A DNA stretch of 64,000 bases, taken from assembly GCF_900312745.1 (NCBI RefSeq), contig NZ_OMPD01000014.1, forward strand, positions 1,922,001 to 1,986,000, given 5' to 3'. Source of the stretch: Aquimarina sp. AU58 (GTDB lineage Bacteria; Bacteroidota; Bacteroidia; Flavobacteriales; Flavobacteriaceae). Below, piece by piece: positions 1-7,887 of the stretch (position 1 is the first letter of the stretch; each line of letters begins with the position of its first letter). The translations under genes were made by a program, and so were the position numbers. The notes below the pieces were generated by a model. It was not told the DNA's origin, searched no databases, and saw nothing but the letters and a program-made list of their open reading frames with translations.

Positions 1-446
1 GAAATTTCTGGTATGAATTTATTAGCATCAATGAAATCAAAACAAAATACCCCTCCTTTTTCTAAATTATTATGAATGCTTTTTAAGGTAGAATCTACAT
101 CTTGATTGCTGAGTAGATAACTAATAGTCCTTCCTGTCATTATTATGCTTTCCACTGGTTTTTCAAGTTTAAAAGAACGCATATCTCCTTTTATATATAT
201 ACAATCAGGGTTTTTTATTTTGGCTATCTCCAGCATTTCTTCATTTAAATCAAAGCCCAAATATTCAAATCCATTTTTTTTAAAATATGTTGTCAGGTTC
301 CCAGTTCCGCTACCTATTTCTAAAAGGCTTTTTTTGTTATATTTCTTAAGTACTTCACTATAAAACTCATATTCACCTTTATAATCAATAAAAGTAGCAT
401 ACATTGCTTCATAAACTTTAGCTAAATCAGAATACAGGCTGTTCAT
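1..446 (-). CDS. Class I SAM-dependent methyltransferase (partial, 3' end outside window)
   Basis: The minus strand stays open from an ATG at 446 to the window edge, giving 148 residues of the N-terminal part. Residues 41-49 read LLEIGSGTG, the glycine-rich SAM-binding motif I of Rossmann-fold methyltransferases. FDLNEEML at about 65-72 supplies the acidic residue that would bind the SAM ribose, and GDM near residue 88 matches motif II. Substrate cannot be told. It has no signal peptide, so it is cytosolic. It is the first of a run of same-strand genes separated by repeat elements and may itself be cassette cargo. The C-terminus is missing only because the window ends. Confidence 0.85.
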   Translation of the reverse strand, partial: MNSLYSDLAKVYEAMYATFIDYKGEYEFYSEVLKKYNKKSLLEIGSGTGNLTTYFKKNGFEYLGFDLNEEMLEIAKIKNPDCIYIKGDMRSFKLEKPVESIIMTGRTISYLLSNQDVDSTLKSIHNNLEKGGVFCFDFIDANKFIPEI

Positions 447-570
447 TTATGTTGAAATTGTTTATGAGTTATTTTGGTATTATATTCATTTTTAAAGCTC
501 ACTTAAAGACTGGAACCACAAAATTGAATCAGTTATACATTAAAAACTTTACGAACTGCATAAAGTTAAG

Positions 571-627
571 GGAATTCTCGATTAAGCACAAGATTTTGTA
601 TTAATTATAGGGCACTGTGTTGTGTGC
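571..627. repeat. Right half of a cassette-boundary (attC-like) element
   Basis: This stretch contains CGATTAAGCAC (579-589) and GTATTAATTATAG (598-610), both present in the element at 3916-4120, and ends with GTTGTGTGC at 619-627. That ending is the near inverse of GCACACAACG, which opens the element at 1750. I do not see a convincing left half in 447-570, so it is either a half-site or a diverged full one. The rest of 447-640 shows no gene. Confidence 0.5.
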
Positions 628-640
628 AGTACTTATTTCC

Positions 641-1726
641 TTAATACAGCGTTAGTGAATTGTCAGAACCCGGAATTATTCCGTTATCAGTCATTTTTTT
701 TATTAATTCAGCCAATTGTATTAATTCTAATTGTTCATTAAAAGGTTCTCCGTTTCTATTTATGATTTGTCCACCTAATCTTGTTTGACAGTATTTTATT
801 GAATTAATTAAAACTCTATAAACATTCATTGGGTCAGCACTTCTCGGAATAGAAAAACCAAATACTAAATTAGTAGGATTCATCTTTCCGTTTTTTATTT
901 GTTCAGGAAGGAAGTAACCAGGTTCGGTTGAAGTCCAAACGCTAAAGTGTTGATCAGACGCATATTCTGAACTATTATTCCAGTGAAATAAGTCTCCATC
1001 TCCCCAATTAAGACCTAAACTTTGTAAAACATCCCAAACTTCTCTACCATCATACGTGCTTTGGTTTTGCAGTCCAATAAGAATGTCTTTGTCAAATAAA
1101 CCATTTAGTTTTATTAATTGCTTACTTTTTTCAATTGCTGATTCTTTGGATTCTGTTTCCTTAATCTCAAAATCCAATGAGTGCTTTTCAAGTCTTTTCT
1201 TTAATTCATGAACATATTTTTCTAATTTTTTATGGTTGTAATTCGGGTTTTCTTCATTGAAAACGTCAAGAAGACTAATTGCGATTTGAATTTGGTCATA
1301 TGTTTCTGGTGTTCCTCCTGCAAGAGCATAAGTCCATCTGTTATCTTCTGGAGAATGTCCGAATATTGTTGAAGAAAAATTTGTTCGCCATTCTAAATCA
1401 AATAACTCATATAATTTCTCCTGTTTGATTATTTTTCCACTTGGTATTACTAGGTCAATAATCCATTCTCTACTCGAATCAGCTTTATACTCGACTTCCT
1501 CTTCTTTATTTTCAATTTCAGGAATTTGAAGTTGTTTTTCGTCCAATATGTGAGACATATCTTCAGAAGATTTATTAAGACCTAGCTTTTCAATTCTGTC
1601 TGCACTTTGAGATGCAGTAGATATGAAGAATTCATCTTGATTTGGTTCAGATTTTGTTTTTCTTGTCAAGAAGAAAATCACTCCGATTACTATAATTCCA
1701 ATGATTAAGTATGTCATTTTATTCAT
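641..1726 (-). CDS. Membrane-anchored protein with ZipA C-terminal-like domain
   Basis: A GTG-started reading extends to 1753, but that start lies inside the neighbouring repeat element. I therefore take the ATG at 1726, giving about 361 residues. A single N-terminal membrane segment (about residues 4-22) is followed by an acidic linker. The C-terminal ~130 residues contain GLNWGDGDLFHW and a Pro-Gly-Tyr-Phe stretch, the pattern of the ZipA FtsZ-binding domain. The middle part (WIIDLVIPSGK onward) looks like a further conserved domain of the same family. Flavobacteria do not use ZipA for division, so the role is unknown; an immunity or effector-binding function is only a guess. A second ZipA-like gene lies at 2764. 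Confidence 0.7.
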   Translation of the reverse strand: MNKMTYLIIGIIVIGVIFFLTRKTKSEPNQDEFFISTASQSADRIEKLGLNKSSEDMSHILDEKQLQIPEIENKEEEVEYKADSSREWIIDLVIPSGKIIKQEKLYELFDLEWRTNFSSTIFGHSPEDNRWTYALAGGTPETYDQIQIAISLLDVFNEENPNYNHKKLEKYVHELKKRLEKHSLDFEIKETESKESAIEKSKQLIKLNGLFDKDILIGLQNQSTYDGREVWDVLQSLGLNWGDGDLFHWNNSSEYASDQHFSVWTSTEPGYFLPEQIKNGKMNPTNLVFGFSIPRSADPMNVYRVLINSIKYCQTRLGGQIINRNGEPFNEQLELIQLAELIKKMTDNGIIPGSDNSLTLY

Positions 1727-1749
1727 TTTGTTCGAGAGTTTCTCGTATT

Positions 1750-1841
1750 GCACACAACGTGTTTGTGTATGGTTAGTTGCGGGGGTTTTGCTCGTAAGTA
1801 GTCTATAATCAAGTAATTATTTTGGACACTTTGTTATGTGC
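1750..1841. repeat. Cassette-boundary (attC-like) element
   Basis: About 92 bp of non-coding sequence between two same-strand genes. It opens with GCACACAACG and closes with TTGTTATGTGC, so the ends form an imperfect inverted repeat with AAC on the left and GTT on the right, as in attC sites. A TAGTTGCGGGGG block recalls the AGTGCGGG of the element at 3916. The outer boxes do not match the canonical RYYYAAC/GTTRRRY exactly. Confidence 0.5.
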
Positions 1842-1844
1842 TTT

Positions 1845-2486
1845 TTATTTATTTTTAGATAATCTTAATGAGTCATATTTTTCCAGATAGTTATTCCAAT
1901 CAAAATCAGAAAATAATTGAGACATATGAGATTTAAAATCCTTAATCAAATCACTTTCAAAACTTTCATCTTGAATATCCAGTAAAATCAATGGCCAGTT
2001 TTTGTAGGCTCTTGATTCATATAACATTGTGATATATCCCTCAAAATTTATATCCAAACTTTTGGTTGATCGTTCTCCCCAAGTATGGGTATAAATTGAC
2101 TCCCAAGTTCCTGTTTCATTGTCAATAATGAATCCACAACTAAATTCAGGTGAAACATTGTCAAATGGATGATAAAACTCCAAGAGCTCATTAAATTCTA
2201 AATCGTCTCGTTCAAAGACTTGTCCTTCCCAACTTCCGACAATAGTTTCAAAATCAATAAATTCAAGATTTCCATAAGCTTGTTCAATATTATTGGCTTT
2301 CCAGTTTATTTCTAAACCATTAGTTTCATTATACATTTCCTGAAAACTTTTATCAAACATAGATAATCGGCTAAGAAGAGATTTCTTTTCCATTGGGATC
2401 ATATATCTGAAACCAAGTTCTAAGAGATTGTTCTTTTTTGCTTTGTAGAGTTTAATTTCTAGATTTTCATAAAATTTAAGAGCCAT
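1845..2486 (-). CDS. SUKH (SMI1/KNR4)-like protein
   Basis: A cytosolic protein of 213 residues without signal peptide or membrane segment. Its central part, with FQEMYNETNGLEINW, FIDFETIV, a FYHPFD stretch and FIIDNETGTW, follows the order seen in SMI1/KNR4 (SUKH) proteins, many of which are immunity proteins for polymorphic or contact-dependent toxins in Bacteroidota. No toxin gene lies next to it. The assignment rests on motif resemblance; an unrelated DUF in the same fold is possible. It is flanked by repeat elements on both sides, fitting a single-gene cassette. Confidence 0.6.
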   Translation of the reverse strand: MALKFYENLEIKLYKAKKNNLLELGFRYMIPMEKKSLLSRLSMFDKSFQEMYNETNGLEINWKANNIEQAYGNLEFIDFETIVGSWEGQVFERDDLEFNELLEFYHPFDNVSPEFSCGFIIDNETGTWESIYTHTWGERSTKSLDINFEGYITMLYESRAYKNWPLILLDIQDESFESDLIKDFKSHMSQLFSDFDWNNYLEKYDSLRLSKNK

Positions 2487-2687
2487 ATTATTCTGTTATA
2501 TCTAATTATTTTACCTTAAAACTTCAAGTTTATTTAAAAGTAGATAAAATGTTCTTACTTATTCTAATTGATTCTGACTAGCGTCAATTTTTGATGTTGA
2601 AAATTAGCTATTTATTTTTTTGTTTTCCACTCATTTTTCTCAATCTACGTTAGCATAGTACTAAAGGGTTTTGAGAGCTATGAGGGT

Positions 2688-2743
2688 GCACATAACGTTT
2701 GGCTAAACTGTGTTTTAATGCTGTTTAGGTTTTGTTAGCATGC
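2688..2743. repeat. Short cassette-boundary (attC-like) hairpin
   Basis: The 56-bp element starts GCACATAACG and ends GTTAGCATGC. Inside, CTAAAC pairs with GTTTAG, giving a two-stem imperfect hairpin with outer AAC/GTT boxes, the architecture of a short attC site. The left end closely matches GCACACAACG at 1750. The 200 bp to its left (2487-2687) contain no gene I can support. Confidence 0.55.
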
Positions 2744-2763
2744 GTTATTTTATCTTTTCAAAG

Positions 2764-3231
2764 TCAATGTTCTCCAAAGACCCTTCTTAAGAGAATTTCA
2801 TTGTGTATCGTTTTAGTCTTTTCCATTTCCTTTAGCAAGTCAATTTTTTGCCCATTTAAGTTTAAGGGTTCCACATTGAGCTGTTTGGCTATTTTTTGAG
2901 CTGCTTCATACATTATTTTTAATATTTCCATAGGGTTTTTAAAATCAGAAATTCTAAAATGTAATGAAACGTCTGGAAGTGTGTCATTTTCATTATTCCA
3001 GTCTAAAGGATGGAAATACCCTAATTGACTAAATGGTTCAGCGCAAAATAATTCATCTGACATCTCCTCTAATTGTGTTAAGCCATCCGAATACATCCAA
3101 AATAAATCTCCATCACCATGCCTTAATCCAGCAATTTTAAATGCCTGAACTAGTTCTTTTATTGAAAATTCTTTTTTAGAATCTGATCGTATTAAGATAT
3201 ACTGCTCAATTTTAAATGGGTTTTCCGTCAT
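2764..3231 (-). CDS. Stand-alone ZipA C-terminal-like protein
   Basis: A soluble protein of 155 residues consisting of little more than one domain. GLRHGDGDLFWM at about 35-46, the GYFHPLDW stretch, and the later AAQKIAKQLN and LNGQKIDLL segments follow the order of the ZipA FtsZ-binding domain (GFRHGDMNIFHR in the classical family). Unlike the protein at 641-1726 it has no membrane anchor. The function is not known; two such proteins in one cassette run suggests cargo rather than cell-division machinery. Confidence 0.65.
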   Translation of the reverse strand: MTENPFKIEQYILIRSDSKKEFSIKELVQAFKIAGLRHGDGDLFWMYSDGLTQLEEMSDELFCAEPFSQLGYFHPLDWNNENDTLPDVSLHFRISDFKNPMEILKIMYEAAQKIAKQLNVEPLNLNGQKIDLLKEMEKTKTIHNEILLRRVFGEH

Positions 3232-3240
3232 ATTATTTAT

Positions 3241-3416
3241 GTATGCTGCGTTTAATATATGTGTCGTAGCAGAGCAAAATGTTACTGAACCTTGGACACT
3301 TCTGCGCAGATTTTATACATTATCCATATTTAAAATCACTGCGCCATTATAAATATACAAGAACCGATCGATTAATTACTAATCGGCTATGATCACATAT
3401 ATCGTGTTGTATACTG
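3241..3416. repeat. Long inverted-repeat cassette-boundary element
   Basis: Non-coding element with quasi-inverted ends: ATATATGTGTCGTAGC on the left and GCTATGATCACATATAT (3386-3402) on the right. A 32-nt block starting at 3255 is identical to one starting at 7619, and AAATATACAAGAACC (3351-3365) recurs at 7680-7694. The right-end 17-mer recurs at 6533. It ends with GTGTTG, like the other elements of this run. Confidence 0.65.
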
Positions 3417-3421
3417 GCTTT

Positions 3422-3904
3422 TTATTCAATTTTTTTCAAACGGACTTCATTTAAAAACTCTATTTCAAATCCGATAATTTTTCTTTTTATATGAGCTGAA
3501 GTCCAACCAAGTCCACATTGAAAAGAAAGTTCATTACCTTTCGTTCCATAATCAAGATCATAATTTCCGTTTTTACAGAGATTAATTCCAGAGGTTTCTG
3601 TGAATTCGAAAGTTCCATCTTCTTTTAAATTTAGAGTATGCTTATCAAATTCAGATTTAGGAATTCCATTTTTGGCACTCACAATTTTATAAATACCAAT
3701 CAATTCTTTTTCAGTTGGTTTTTTAGTCAGAACGTTTGGAAATAAACTATATAAAACAATAATTATTGGGATTCCTATAAAAGGAATACTCCAATATTTT
3801 AACTTGTTGTCTTTTTTGACTATCCCTTTAATTGAAATATATAGTCCAAATATATTTATGGTGATCAGAATTATAAATAAAAATAGATATTTGAATCCTT
3901 CCAT
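3422..3904 (-). CDS. Small membrane protein of unknown function
   Basis: The reading can be extended to 3982, but those residues are encoded by the adjacent repeat element and would start with GTG. The ATG at 3904 gives 160 residues. Two hydrophobic segments near the N-terminus (about 5-23 and 36-56) are followed by a soluble domain of about 100 residues with LKEDGTFEFTE and two cysteines (NLCKNG, SFQCG) that could form a disulfide. This resembles small lipocalin-like domains of Bacteroidota cassette proteins, but I do not recognise the family. Confidence 0.65.
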   Translation of the reverse strand: MEGFKYLFLFIILITINIFGLYISIKGIVKKDNKLKYWSIPFIGIPIIIVLYSLFPNVLTKKPTEKELIGIYKIVSAKNGIPKSEFDKHTLNLKEDGTFEFTETSGINLCKNGNYDLDYGTKGNELSFQCGLGWTSAHIKRKIIGFEIEFLNEVRLKKIE

Positions 3905-3915
3905 AATATTTTTTA

Positions 3916-4120
3916 GCTTGTGTACAACGTCTCGGCTATAATTAGTGCGGGAATTAAAAGTATTGAACTTTCGATTAAGCACTTAGCCAAAACTTTTTAT
4001 TTTGTTTTATCTTTTCATTTATAAAGCCAAATCAAAAAGATTTGGCGGACTTGGTTAAAAGCTTTAAACTTTGGATTTAGTACAAAACCCCGTATTAATT
4101 ATAGCCATTGTTAGCGTGCG
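3916..4120. repeat. Long cassette-boundary (attC-like) element
   Basis: About 205 bp. On the left, TACAACG is followed by GGCTATAATTAGTGCGGG. On the right, CCCCGTATTAATTATAGCC is followed by ATTGTTAGCGTGCG. The inner GGCTATAATTA/TAATTATAGCC boxes are exact inverses and the outer AAC/GTT boxes are also inverted. A second small hairpin, GCCAAATC/GATTTGGC, lies inside. CGATTAAGCAC and GTATTAATTATAG are shared with 571-627. The layout is that of a large attC-type folded site. Confidence 0.65.
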
Positions 4121-5062
4121 TTATTTTTTATAATATTCATACTCATAACTTATGGAAAACACTAAATTATCTTCTTCATAAACATCAGCTCGTTCCAATA
4201 ATCCATTGTCAAGATAAAAGTGCTTGTACAGGTAGTGATTATCTAGACTCATACAAGGGTCACTGAAATAAGTATATTTATCTTTTATAGAACCATTCTT
4301 ATTATATGTGATTCTTGTTAATAATTCCGTAATATCTGAACGACTACCAAATTTCATACTATTAATACTTTCGATTCTCGAAATGTTTTTATCTCTTTTT
4401 TCTGTTAACCTATTTGACGAATCATAATTATAAACAATTGTGTTTGTTTCAACATCATCTTGATAATGAATTTCTTTAGATAAATTATTGCTTGTATCAT
4501 ATTCGTATTCTTTACAATATACATTTAGTTTTTCATATTCTGTTGGTTTCGTATTCTCAATTATTTCAGTTTTGATTATTTCAGTTTTTATCTTTCCAGA
4601 ACTTGTCCAATCTATTGTTTTAGTTTTTCGAACTATATTTTCTTCATTGTTTTTACTTTCACTTAATTGTTTTATTAGTTGCTCTTTTGAGTTGTAAATA
4701 TTTTTAAAAGTTTCTGTGCCATCTTGAATTAATTGATTGTTTTTATCATACACATAAGGAATAGTATCTATTTCAGTTGTATCTATTTTGTCAACCCAAA
4801 GAGTGAAGATTTTGTTATCATTTTTGTCATAAACGTTTCTGTAAATGGTTCCCAATCGTCCCATATTCCATTCAATGGAATTTCCATTTCTATCATACTT
4901 TTCCCAAATAGCCGAACAGCTAGAGTTTGAACCTGTAAAACAATGCTTTTCAAAAGATTCCTTTACTTTGTTTTTGACAATCAAGTCTTTTTCATTTCCG
5001 ATTTGTGCAGAAATGGATTGGATAATACCAATTAAAAAAAATATTGTTATTTGAATTCTCAT
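4121..5062 (-). CDS. Secreted YD/RHS-like repeat protein
   Basis: A protein of 313 residues with a clear signal peptide (cleavage after SISAQ, about residue 20). The mature part is built of short repeats of the type YDKNNQLI, YEYDTSNNLSKEI, YNYDSSNRLTEKRD and ITYNKNGSIKD, which match the YD-repeat style of RHS-like proteins. It lacks the RHS core and toxin tail, so it is probably a small extracellular or periplasmic repeat protein. The stop codon abuts the repeat element on its 3' side and another element end lies just upstream (5076). Confidence 0.7.
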   Translation of the reverse strand: MRIQITIFFLIGIIQSISAQIGNEKDLIVKNKVKESFEKHCFTGSNSSCSAIWEKYDRNGNSIEWNMGRLGTIYRNVYDKNDNKIFTLWVDKIDTTEIDTIPYVYDKNNQLIQDGTETFKNIYNSKEQLIKQLSESKNNEENIVRKTKTIDWTSSGKIKTEIIKTEIIENTKPTEYEKLNVYCKEYEYDTSNNLSKEIHYQDDVETNTIVYNYDSSNRLTEKRDKNISRIESINSMKFGSRSDITELLTRITYNKNGSIKDKYTYFSDPCMSLDNHYLYKHFYLDNGLLERADVYEEDNLVFSISYEYEYYKK

Positions 5063-5075
5063 TGTTTCTTCTAAT

Positions 5076-5107
5076 GCACGCTAACAATGTTATATACGCA
5101 ATAGTGC
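5076..5107. repeat. End of a cassette-boundary element
   Basis: GCACGCTAACAATG at 5076-5089 is the exact reverse complement of the right-end sequence CATTGTTAGCGTGC at 4106-4119, so an element of the same family begins here, upstream of the YD-repeat gene. I cannot place its other end within 5108-5333; apart from a 21-nt-spaced direct repeat at 5233 that stretch holds nothing I can name. Confidence 0.5.
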
Positions 5108-5232
5108 ATATATACCCATTTGTACTTATTTATAAACGTTTGTAAATATTTGTTTTAGTGTGATGCTATACAATAAAGATACCGCCAAATATGCAGAATA
5201 AAAATATATGCGTCATGATATACCTCTGGTTT

Positions 5233-5260
5233 GTGACGAATAGCTATAAAAAAGTGATGA
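5233..5260. promoter_or_regulatory. Direct repeat GTGAYGA with 21-nt period
   Basis: GTGACGA at 5233 is followed by GTGATGA at 5254, exactly 21 nt start to start (two helical turns). LytTR-type regulators bind such direct repeats. It resembles the longer repeat at 42306. It lies about 170 nt upstream of the YD-repeat gene and close to the 3' end of the monooxygenase gene, so the target is uncertain and a chance match is possible. Confidence 0.3.
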
Positions 5261-5333
5261 TTTTAATGGGGTAGAGCTATAAAATTATGATCAGAGCGTG
5301 TAGTAATGCTATCGGTGTACTTCTATTGTATTT

Positions 5334-6518
5334 TTAAATCTCTTCGATAGATTTGGTATTGCATGTGGCAATATGCTCTAATGTATTTAAATATTCAATG
5401 TTAATTATGCGATTAAATCTTTTTTGATATTGCTTTTTGGGAAGAAATCTCAATAATAAAAGGAGTAGTTTTTTTTGAAAACTAGTATTTGTCATTGACA
5501 TTTTACCAATTTTCCAGGATTGCTTCACAATGTATTTAACTTTTTTAGACCTTATGTTTTGATATTCAGAAAAAGCATTATCGGTATTGTTTTTTAAACA
5601 AAGTCCCAAAGTGTATGCATCTTCGATAGCTTGGCAAGCTCCCTGTGCAAGATTAGGTGTAGTAGCATGAATAGCATCACCAATAAAAACAGTATTGTTT
5701 TTAAACCAATCTTTATAACTAGGATTTATATCTGCCAGTTCATTTTGAAGGATATCACTTTCGGTTGTTTTATTTAACATATCCAACACTATAGGAGCAA
5801 AATTTTGATAGGCTTCTAGTAAGTATGATTTTAAAGATGTCGACACATCCTTATTGAAATTCTTTTTTTCCTGTACAGCTAACCAGAATATTTTGGTATC
5901 GTTTAACGGTAAGAATAAGAACCGTAATGTTCCTTCAAAAAGCTCATAATACGTGTGTTTTAGATCAGAGTTAATATCAAACTCAGTAATTCCTCTCCAA
6001 ATTATTTGATGAGTATGTCTTATTCTAATTTCGGGAAAAATAGACTTTCTAACGGTAGAGTTAATTCCATCAGAAGCAATTAAAGTATCAAATTCTCTAA
6101 CCGTATGATCGTTAAACGTAATTTTTACACTTTCTTCGTTTTCAATACTTTTAACTTCTTTACCTAACTCATACGAGTTTTTATCTAATTTGCTAGAAAT
6201 AACATCTATGATTGAAGCTCTATGAATGCAATAAACCTCTTCTGGGAAAGGAACCGTTTTTAGAATTTTTAATTTTTCGGTAGCAAGTATTGTTCTTTTT
6301 AGTAAGTGCCCTTTTGTTCTTAATTCTTCACCTATATTAAGTTTGTCAAATATTTTTAAGGCATTAGAAGCGAGTCCGATACCAGCTCCAACTTCTTTAA
6401 ATTCATTAGATTTCTCAAAGAGTTTAAAATCCTGGTTATTCTTTTTTAAAGTCAGAGCCATTGTTAAGCCTCCGATTCCTCCACCAATAATTGCAATCTT
6501 ATCTGTTGTTTTTTTCAT
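5334..6518 (-). CDS. FAD-dependent aromatic-type monooxygenase
   Basis: A cytosolic protein of 394 residues. It has the three signatures of class A flavoprotein hydroxylases: IIGGGIGGLT near residue 10 (FAD-binding GxGxxG), LIASDGINSTVR at about 170-181 (DG motif), and FIGDAIHATTPNLAQGACQAIED at about 275-297 (GD motif; given only as landmarks). The family hydroxylates aromatic or polyketide-like substrates with NAD(P)H and oxygen; the salicylate-hydroxylase/UbiH branch fits better than TetX, whose substrate-domain residues I do not see. The C-terminal tail is basic and hydrophobic. Repeat-element sequence lies directly upstream, and a class A beta-lactamase is the next gene, so detoxification cargo is an attractive but unproven reading. 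Confidence 0.8.
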   Translation of the reverse strand: MKKTTDKIAIIGGGIGGLTMALTLKKNNQDFKLFEKSNEFKEVGAGIGLASNALKIFDKLNIGEELRTKGHLLKRTILATEKLKILKTVPFPEEVYCIHRASIIDVISSKLDKNSYELGKEVKSIENEESVKITFNDHTVREFDTLIASDGINSTVRKSIFPEIRIRHTHQIIWRGITEFDINSDLKHTYYELFEGTLRFLFLPLNDTKIFWLAVQEKKNFNKDVSTSLKSYLLEAYQNFAPIVLDMLNKTTESDILQNELADINPSYKDWFKNNTVFIGDAIHATTPNLAQGACQAIEDAYTLGLCLKNNTDNAFSEYQNIRSKKVKYIVKQSWKIGKMSMTNTSFQKKLLLLLLRFLPKKQYQKRFNRIINIEYLNTLEHIATCNTKSIEEI

Positions 6519-6532
6519 TTTATTGTATTGCT

Positions 6533-6561
6533 GCTATGATCACATATATGATGTTGCGTGG
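6533..6561. repeat. Half of a cassette-boundary element
   Basis: GCTATGATCACATATAT (6533-6549) is identical to 3386-3402 and is followed by GATGTTGCG, resembling the GTGTTG ends of the other elements. It lies 15 nt upstream of the monooxygenase start. The remaining 6562-6688 shows no gene. Confidence 0.5.
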
Positions 6562-6688
6562 GTTAACACTTAATTTTACAAGTATACACCAAACCGAAAA
6601 TCCTTGAGAATTTTTCAGAAGTAGGGGAGAGCAAGCTATTATTTATTTGCGTGCATTGCTACAAATATTCGATTAAGGTAATCTATAG

Positions 6689-7591
6689 TTATTTGTTTAT
6701 AAAATAATCCCAGGTTACTTTCGAAATATCGGATATCATTTTCTCATTAGTTTCAAAACTTTCTACCGATTCTGTGATAAAAACACTTATGGTAAAGTAT
6801 TTTCCATTAGGTAGAAAAACAATTCCGATGTTGTTTACTGCGGCGGTTATCCCTGTTTCTTTATGTGCTCCCGACCAGCCTGTTTTATGCGCTACTATGG
6901 TTTCTTTAGGCAATTGCCCTCTTAACCTGTTCTTACCTGTTTTGGTTCCTTTCATTACACTCCACACAAATTCGTGACTTTCTTTGGAAAGCAAACCGTT
7001 ACTGTTTTTATAAAATGTTGCTAAAATCTTGTTAGTTTCTTTTGGAGTTGTCCAATTTAAAAACTGTAGATCCCAATTATTTTGCATGGTTTCTTCATTT
7101 ATTTTAACAGAAAAATCTTTAAAACCCAGGTTAGAAAAATAATTTTCAACAGTTTGAGGTTCTCCAAGAAGTTTTAGGAGTACATCACAACCTACATTAT
7201 CACTTAAAGCAACTGTATATTTCATAATTTCTGCTACGGTAAGTGTACCTCCTTCTGGATATTTTTTTCGTATAGGACTCCATAGCCCAGGCAATAACTC
7301 ACTTTTTTTGATGTCAATTTTTTGCTCAAGAGAAAGATTGCCTTTATCTATTTCAGATAAAATAGTCAATGCAATAGGAAACTTGAATACGCTTTGCATA
7401 GGAAAGTGCCTTTGTCCATTGATACTCAACGTGTCTGTAGTTTCCATGCCATTGATTGCAACTCCTACAACTGCGTTTTTGGAATTTATAATGTTCTCAA
7501 TTTCCTGCCTTAAGGTTTCAATCTCTTGCGAATATCCTTGCGTGAAAATGATTAAAAAGATTAAGAATGTTATAGGTCTTTTTTTTACCAT
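6689..7591 (-). CDS. Class A beta-lactamase (subclass A2-like)
   Basis: A protein of 300 residues with a signal peptide (cleaved after GYSQ, about residue 21), so it acts in the periplasm and should hydrolyse beta-lactam amide bonds. All active-site motifs are present: SVFK (Ser70-x-x-Lys73), SDN (130 loop), a Glu in NEETMQNN that fits Glu166-x-x-x-Asn170 of the omega loop, and HKTG (234 box). The overall look (SDNVGCDVLL, NWTTPKE) is that of the Bacteroidota A2 group with CblA, CfxA and PER-like enzymes rather than TEM. The length is typical of the family. It is the most upstream gene of the cassette-like run. Substrate range cannot be read from the sequence. Confidence 0.9.
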   Translation of the reverse strand: MVKKRPITFLIFLIIFTQGYSQEIETLRQEIENIINSKNAVVGVAINGMETTDTLSINGQRHFPMQSVFKFPIALTILSEIDKGNLSLEQKIDIKKSELLPGLWSPIRKKYPEGGTLTVAEIMKYTVALSDNVGCDVLLKLLGEPQTVENYFSNLGFKDFSVKINEETMQNNWDLQFLNWTTPKETNKILATFYKNSNGLLSKESHEFVWSVMKGTKTGKNRLRGQLPKETIVAHKTGWSGAHKETGITAAVNNIGIVFLPNGKYFTISVFITESVESFETNEKMISDISKVTWDYFINK

Positions 7592-7600
7592 ATTTTTTTT

Positions 7601-7744
7601 GCTTGTTGCTAACGTTAGATATATGTGTCGTAGCAGAGCAAAATGTTACTTTGCCATCAACAAATCTTTGTGCCATAGCAAATATACAAGAACCTTTGAG
7701 TTATCGCTTAACTGTTGTGATCATATAAATGGTGTTGTCGCACG
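7601..7744. repeat. Long inverted-repeat cassette-boundary element
   Basis: Non-coding element upstream of the beta-lactamase, running from GCTTGTTGCTAACG to GTGTTGTCGCACG. It shares 32 identical nucleotides (7619-7650) and AAATATACAAGAACC (7680-7694) with the element at 3241-3416, and its right end GTGATCATATAAATGGTGTTG is a diverged version of that element's end. It is the last such element I see toward the right; 7745-7887 holds only a tandem AGTTCATAT duplication and no gene. Confidence 0.65.
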
Positions 7745-7887
7745 TTTTTTTTTGTTTTTATACAGTTCATATAGTTCATATAGTTTCCCGGTCATAGTCT
7801 CTTTGATGGGAATCACCTGTATTCGAGGCAATTTTAAATAAGAGTTTTCTACCCTTTGTGTATCATCTTTTCTTCTTTTATTATGGG

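Noticed and set aside
3905..3982. N-terminal extension of the small membrane protein to 3982
   Set aside because: These codons lie in the boundary element, start with GTG and repeat sequence found at 571-627; the ATG at 3904 is adequate.
5334..6518. TetX-type tetracycline monooxygenase
   Set aside because: Only the general FAD motifs are shared; the middle domain does not look like TetX, so a resistance function is not claimed.
7741..7820. Tandem AGTTCATAT repeat as operator
   Set aside because: Two 9-nt copies with no spacing logic and no conserved partner nearby; too weak to support.
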